Shown here one piece after another: positions 13,874-17,133 of a stretch of 17,133 nucleotides of DNA; the stretch's first letter is position 1; each line of letters opens with the position of its first letter. Position numbers and translations under genes: made by a program. The notes beneath the pieces are model-generated. The model was given only the letters and a program-made list of their open reading frames with translations, did no database searches and was not told where the DNA came from. The stretch is from Agaricicola taiwanensis_A (GTDB taxonomy: Bacteria; Pseudomonadota; Alphaproteobacteria; Rhizobiales; Methylopilaceae): NCBI GenBank assembly GCA_040394255.1, contig JBEBSP010000046.1, forward strand, positions 1 through 17,133. The letters run 5' to 3'.

Positions 13874-13925
13874 CGGGCAAAGGGTGCAGGGCACCGTGCC
13901 AATCGTCAAATATGGGAGACTTCAA

Positions 13926-15110
<1,185 letters not shown>

Positions 15111-15123
15111 TTTCGAGCATTCG

Positions 15124-15149
15124 GACGGGGCGGCCAAAACCGTCCCGTC
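15124..15149 (+). terminator. Hairpin between phaA and phaB
   Basis: A 10-bp stem with one G-U pair (arms starting GACGGG at 15124 and ending CCCGTC at 15149) encloses a 6-nt loop CCAAAA. There is no U-tract; the sequence continues TGTAACAAT. A partial attenuator or mRNA processing/stability element that tunes phaA against phaB fits better than full termination. Confidence 0.45.
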
Positions 15150-15218
15150 TGTAACAATCGACAGAACCGGCCGAATCACAAAGAAGCAGGCTGTCGGGAC
15201 AACCAGAGGGAGAATGAC

Positions 15219-15941
15219 ATGGCACGGGTGGCGTTGGTCACGGGGGGCACGCGCGGCATCGGCGCGGCCATTTCCACGGGTCTGAAGGATGCCGGTTACA
15301 CCGTCGCCGCGACCTACGCGGGCAACGACGAGAAGGCGAATGCCTTCAAGGCCGAGACCGGCATCGCGGTGTTCAAGTGGGATGTGGCCGACGCGACGGC
15401 CTGCGCCGAGGGCATCGCCAGGGTCGAGGCCGATCTCGGCCCGGTGGACGTGCTGGTCAACAACGCGGGCATCACGCGCGACGGCATGTTCCACAAGATG
15501 ACCCATGCGCAATGGTCCGAGGTGATGCGCACCAACCTCGACAGCATGTTCACCATGACCCGTCCGGTGATCGAGGGCATGCGCGGACGCGGGTTCGGAC
15601 GCATCATCAACATCTCCTCGATCAACGGCCAGAAGGGCCAGATGGGCCAGGCCAACTATTCCGCCGCGAAAGCAGGCGTCATCGGCTTCACCAAGGCGCT
15701 GGCGCAGGAAAACGCCTTCAAGGGCGTGACGGTCAACGCCATCTGCCCCGGCTACATCAACACCGAGATGGTGGCGGCGGTGCCGGAAGAAGTCCTGAAG
15801 AAGATCGTCGGCGGCATCCCGGTCGGCCGTCTCGGCACGGCCGAGGAGATCGCCGCGGCGGTGGTCTATCTCGCCGGCGACCTCGCGGGCTTCGTGACGG
15901 GCTCGACGCTGACCATCAACGGCGGCCAGTATATGGCGTGA
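15219..15941 (+). CDS. phaB: Acetoacetyl-CoA reductase (NADPH) of PHB synthesis
   Basis: 240 residues, the usual PhaB length. The cofactor motif VTGGTRGIG is at 7-15, NNAGITRD at 81-88, the catalytic set is S134, Y147 and K151, and the family-specific SSINGQKGQMGQANYSAAKAG stretch is at 133-153. It reduces acetoacetyl-CoA to (R)-3-hydroxybutyryl-CoA, the monomer used by PHA synthase. GGGAG lies 7 nt before the ATG. It shares the phaA transcription unit; the synthase gene phaC is not in the window, as is common in alphaproteobacteria. The toxin-antitoxin operator begins 11 bp after its stop. Confidence 0.97.
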   Translation: MARVALVTGGTRGIGAAISTGLKDAGYTVAATYAGNDEKANAFKAETGIAVFKWDVADATACAEGIARVEADLGPVDVLVNNAGITRDGMFHKMTHAQWSEVMRTNLDSMFTMTRPVIEGMRGRGFGRIINISSINGQKGQMGQANYSAAKAGVIGFTKALAQENAFKGVTVNAICPGYINTEMVAAVPEEVLKKIVGGIPVGRLGTAEEIAAAVVYLAGDLAGFVTGSTLTINGGQYMA

Positions 15942-15951
15942 CGGCATGGAC

Positions 15952-15985
15952 GGATACTGACGACGTGTATACGCTGTCAGTATCC
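15952..15985 (+). promoter_or_regulatory. Inverted-repeat operator of the toxin-antitoxin operon
   Basis: Perfect 10-bp arms GGATACTGAC (15952-15961) and GTCAGTATCC (15976-15985) are separated by 14 nt containing a second palindrome, GTATAC (15967-15972). It lies 20 bp before the antitoxin ATG, with the Shine-Dalgarno GGAGG between. Ribbon-helix-helix antitoxins, usually with their toxin, repress their own promoter at such sites. Confidence 0.75.
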
Positions 15986-16004
15986 TTGGTCCGGAGGCCG
16001 ACCC

Positions 16005-16283
16005 ATGTCCAAGCAGGCTGTGTTCACCATGAAGCTCGAACCGGAGCTTCGCGACGACTTTATCGCCGAGGCCGAGGCGGTCCATCGCCCGGCCTCGCAA
16101 GTGGTGCGCGAGCTGATGCGGGATTTCATCCGGCGCCAGCGCGAGGCTCGTGACTACGACGCCTTCGCCCAGGGTAAGGTGGATGCCGCAAGGGCCTCGA
16201 TGCGCGCCGGGAAGGGGCGGTCCGACGCTGAGGTCGAGGCCGTCTTCGCCGCGCGCCGGGTCAGGGCCGACAGCCAGGCATGA
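16005..16283 (+). CDS. Ribbon-helix-helix antitoxin, ParD-type
   Basis: 92 residues. The N-terminal ribbon-helix-helix DNA-binding fold comprises a beta strand at about 4-11 (QAVFTMKL), helix A at about 14-27 and helix B at about 29-44 (ASQVVRELMRDFIRRQ). A flexible, charged C-terminal half (45-92) would wrap the toxin and is expected to be protease-sensitive. It precedes and overlaps the toxin gene by 4 nt (ATGA), the normal type II arrangement. The start has GGAGG 9 nt upstream. I call it ParD-type because of the partner and fold; the precise subfamily is uncertain. Confidence 0.85.
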   Translation: MSKQAVFTMKLEPELRDDFIAEAEAVHRPASQVVRELMRDFIRRQREARDYDAFAQGKVDAARASMRAGKGRSDAEVEAVFAARRVRADSQA

Positions 16284-16579
16284 AGGTCTTCTGGGCTCCG
16301 CAGGCCGAGCGGGACCGCGCCGACATCTGGGACCACATCGCGCTCGACAGTCCCTCCGCCGCTGCCCGCATAGACCTTCTGTTCAGCGAGGCGGCGGCGA
16401 GCCTTGCCCGTTTCTCCGAGCGCGGACGCCCGGGCATCGGGCCCGGCACCCGTGAGTTGCAGCCGCATGAGAGTTACCGCTTGATCTATGAGGTCAACGG
16501 AGATGATGTCTGGGTGCTGGCCCTCATCCATTCCGCGCGGCACTGGCCGCCCTTTCGCGACCGACCCCATATTCCATGA
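16280..16579 (+). CDS. RelE/ParE-family toxin
   Basis: 99 residues, the typical length. It begins MKVFWAPQAERDRADIWDHI, a ParE-like strand-helix start. It contains the conserved GTRELQ segment (56-61) and YRLIYEVNGDD (66-76), and closes with VLALIHSARHWPPF (79-92), where ParE/RelE proteins carry the conserved H-x-A-R-x-W pattern. ParE toxins inhibit DNA gyrase; RelE toxins cleave mRNA on ribosomes. This sequence looks closer to ParE, but the target cannot be settled from sequence. It starts within the antitoxin stop and itself ends by overlapping the next gene's ATG by 4 nt. Confidence 0.87.
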   Translation: MKVFWAPQAERDRADIWDHIALDSPSAAARIDLLFSEAAASLARFSERGRPGIGPGTRELQPHESYRLIYEVNGDDVWVLALIHSARHWPPFRDRPHIP

Positions 16580-17133
16580 CCCGTCCGACCCTCATCGGCT
16601 TTGCCGCCATCCTGCTCTGGTCGACGCTGGCCCTGCTGACGGCGGCGAGCGGACGGGTGCCGCCGTTCCAGCTTGCCGCGCTGACCTTCCTGATCGGCGG
16701 GCTTGCCGGCCTGCCCTTCGTGGCGCGCCGTGGACTGGGGGTGCTGAAGCAGCCGCCGCTGGTCTGGCTCCACGGCGTCGGGGGGCTGTTCGGCTATCAC
16801 TTCGCCTATTTCTCCGCGTTGAGGCTGGCCCCGCCCGCCGAGGCCGGGCTGATCGCCTATCTCTGGCCGCTGCTGATCGTGCTGCTGTCCGCCGCGCTTC
16901 CGGGCGAGCGGCTGCGCCTGGTCCATATCTTCGGCGCGCTCATGGGCTTTGCCGGCACGGTGACGCTCATCACCGGACGCGGCGGCGGCCTCGCCTTCGA
17001 TCCGGCCTTCCTTCCCGGCTACGCGGCGGCGCTGGTCTGCGCGGTGATCTGGGCGGTCTATTCGGTGGCCTCGCGGCGCTTTTCCGAGGTGCCGACCGAG
17101 GCCGTCGCGGGCTTCTGTCTTGCCACCGCCGCC
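16576..17133 (+). CDS. DMT-superfamily (EamA, YddG-like) inner-membrane transporter, 3' end outside window
   Basis: The first 186 residues of what is normally a protein of about 280-300, cut by the window edge with the frame still open. Six hydrophobic segments are visible (about 5-23, 31-49, 62-80, 88-106, 115-133, 148-166). The AEAGLIAYLWPLLIVLL stretch at 88-104 is typical of YddG-like EamA exporters, which export aromatic amino acids or other small metabolites. Its ATG overlaps the toxin stop (ATGA), so it is translationally coupled to the toxin-antitoxin operon, an unusual position for a transporter. The substrate cannot be named from sequence. Confidence 0.85.
   Translation, partial: MTRPTLIGFAAILLWSTLALLTAASGRVPPFQLAALTFLIGGLAGLPFVARRGLGVLKQPPLVWLHGVGGLFGYHFAYFSALRLAPPAEAGLIAYLWPLLIVLLSAALPGERLRLVHIFGALMGFAGTVTLITGRGGGLAFDPAFLPGYAAALVCAVIWAVYSVASRRFSEVPTEAVAGFCLATAA

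Noticed and set aside
16486..16926. Minus-strand 146-codon frame rich in Gln and Arg
   Set aside because: It is antisense to the toxin and transporter genes and has the composition typical of a high-GC shadow frame.

Overview
This is a high-GC chromosomal window from an alphaproteobacterium. The best evidence is a complete PhyR-NepR-EcfG general stress response locus, which is essentially confined to Alphaproteobacteria. It is supported by a phaR / phaA-phaB polyhydroxybutyrate (PHB) cluster, an alphaproteobacterial-type Zur, and 3-hydroxybutyrate dehydrogenase coupled to a DUF3734 patatin. I cannot name the genus from sequence alone.

Layout. Positions 1-194 hold a roughly 120-bp inverted-repeat element and a strong bidirectional terminator. 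Positions 195-3663 are the stress regulon core: phyR on the minus strand, divergent from nepR-ecfG and a membrane sensor kinase on the plus strand. Two back-to-back promoters with perfect EcfG-type elements lie between phyR and nepR, so EcfG very probably drives its own circuit. The kinase keeps its phosphoacceptor region but its ATP-binding domain looks dead. Next, on the minus strand, come a DUF1328 small membrane protein with a near-consensus EcfG promoter and an RluA-family pseudouridine synthase. The pseudouridine synthase is divergent from glucokinase (glk, plus strand).

Positions about 5746-8450 look like an accessory islet between conserved genes. It holds an AT-rich promoter region, a small secreted protein of unknown function, a convergent outer-membrane beta-barrel protein, tandem hairpins, and an AT-richer 208-residue orphan with its own AT-rich promoter. 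A 535-bp stretch without a convincing gene follows.

Positions 8858-10683 (minus strand) are 3-hydroxybutyrate dehydrogenase translationally coupled to a patatin-like hydrolase. Divergent from them are a zinc-uptake-type Fur-family regulator (zur), a 68-residue membrane protein and ispG (isoprenoid MEP pathway). Then come phaR (minus strand) and, divergent from it, phaA and phaB (plus strand), giving PHB precursor synthesis and its regulator. With the dehydrogenase, both making and reusing 3-hydroxybutyrate are encoded within 6 kb, but no PHA synthase gene is in the window. The end carries a ParD/ParE-type toxin-antitoxin pair behind a 10-bp inverted-repeat operator. It is joined by an ATGA overlap to a DMT (EamA/YddG-like) transporter cut off by the window edge.

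The most noteworthy signals are the pair of EcfG promoters, the catalytically degenerate kinase beside EcfG, the accessory islet with its two unrecognised proteins, the patatin-dehydrogenase coupling, and the toxin-transporter coupling. I found no CRISPR array, tRNA, rRNA, insertion sequence or recognisable new defence system.
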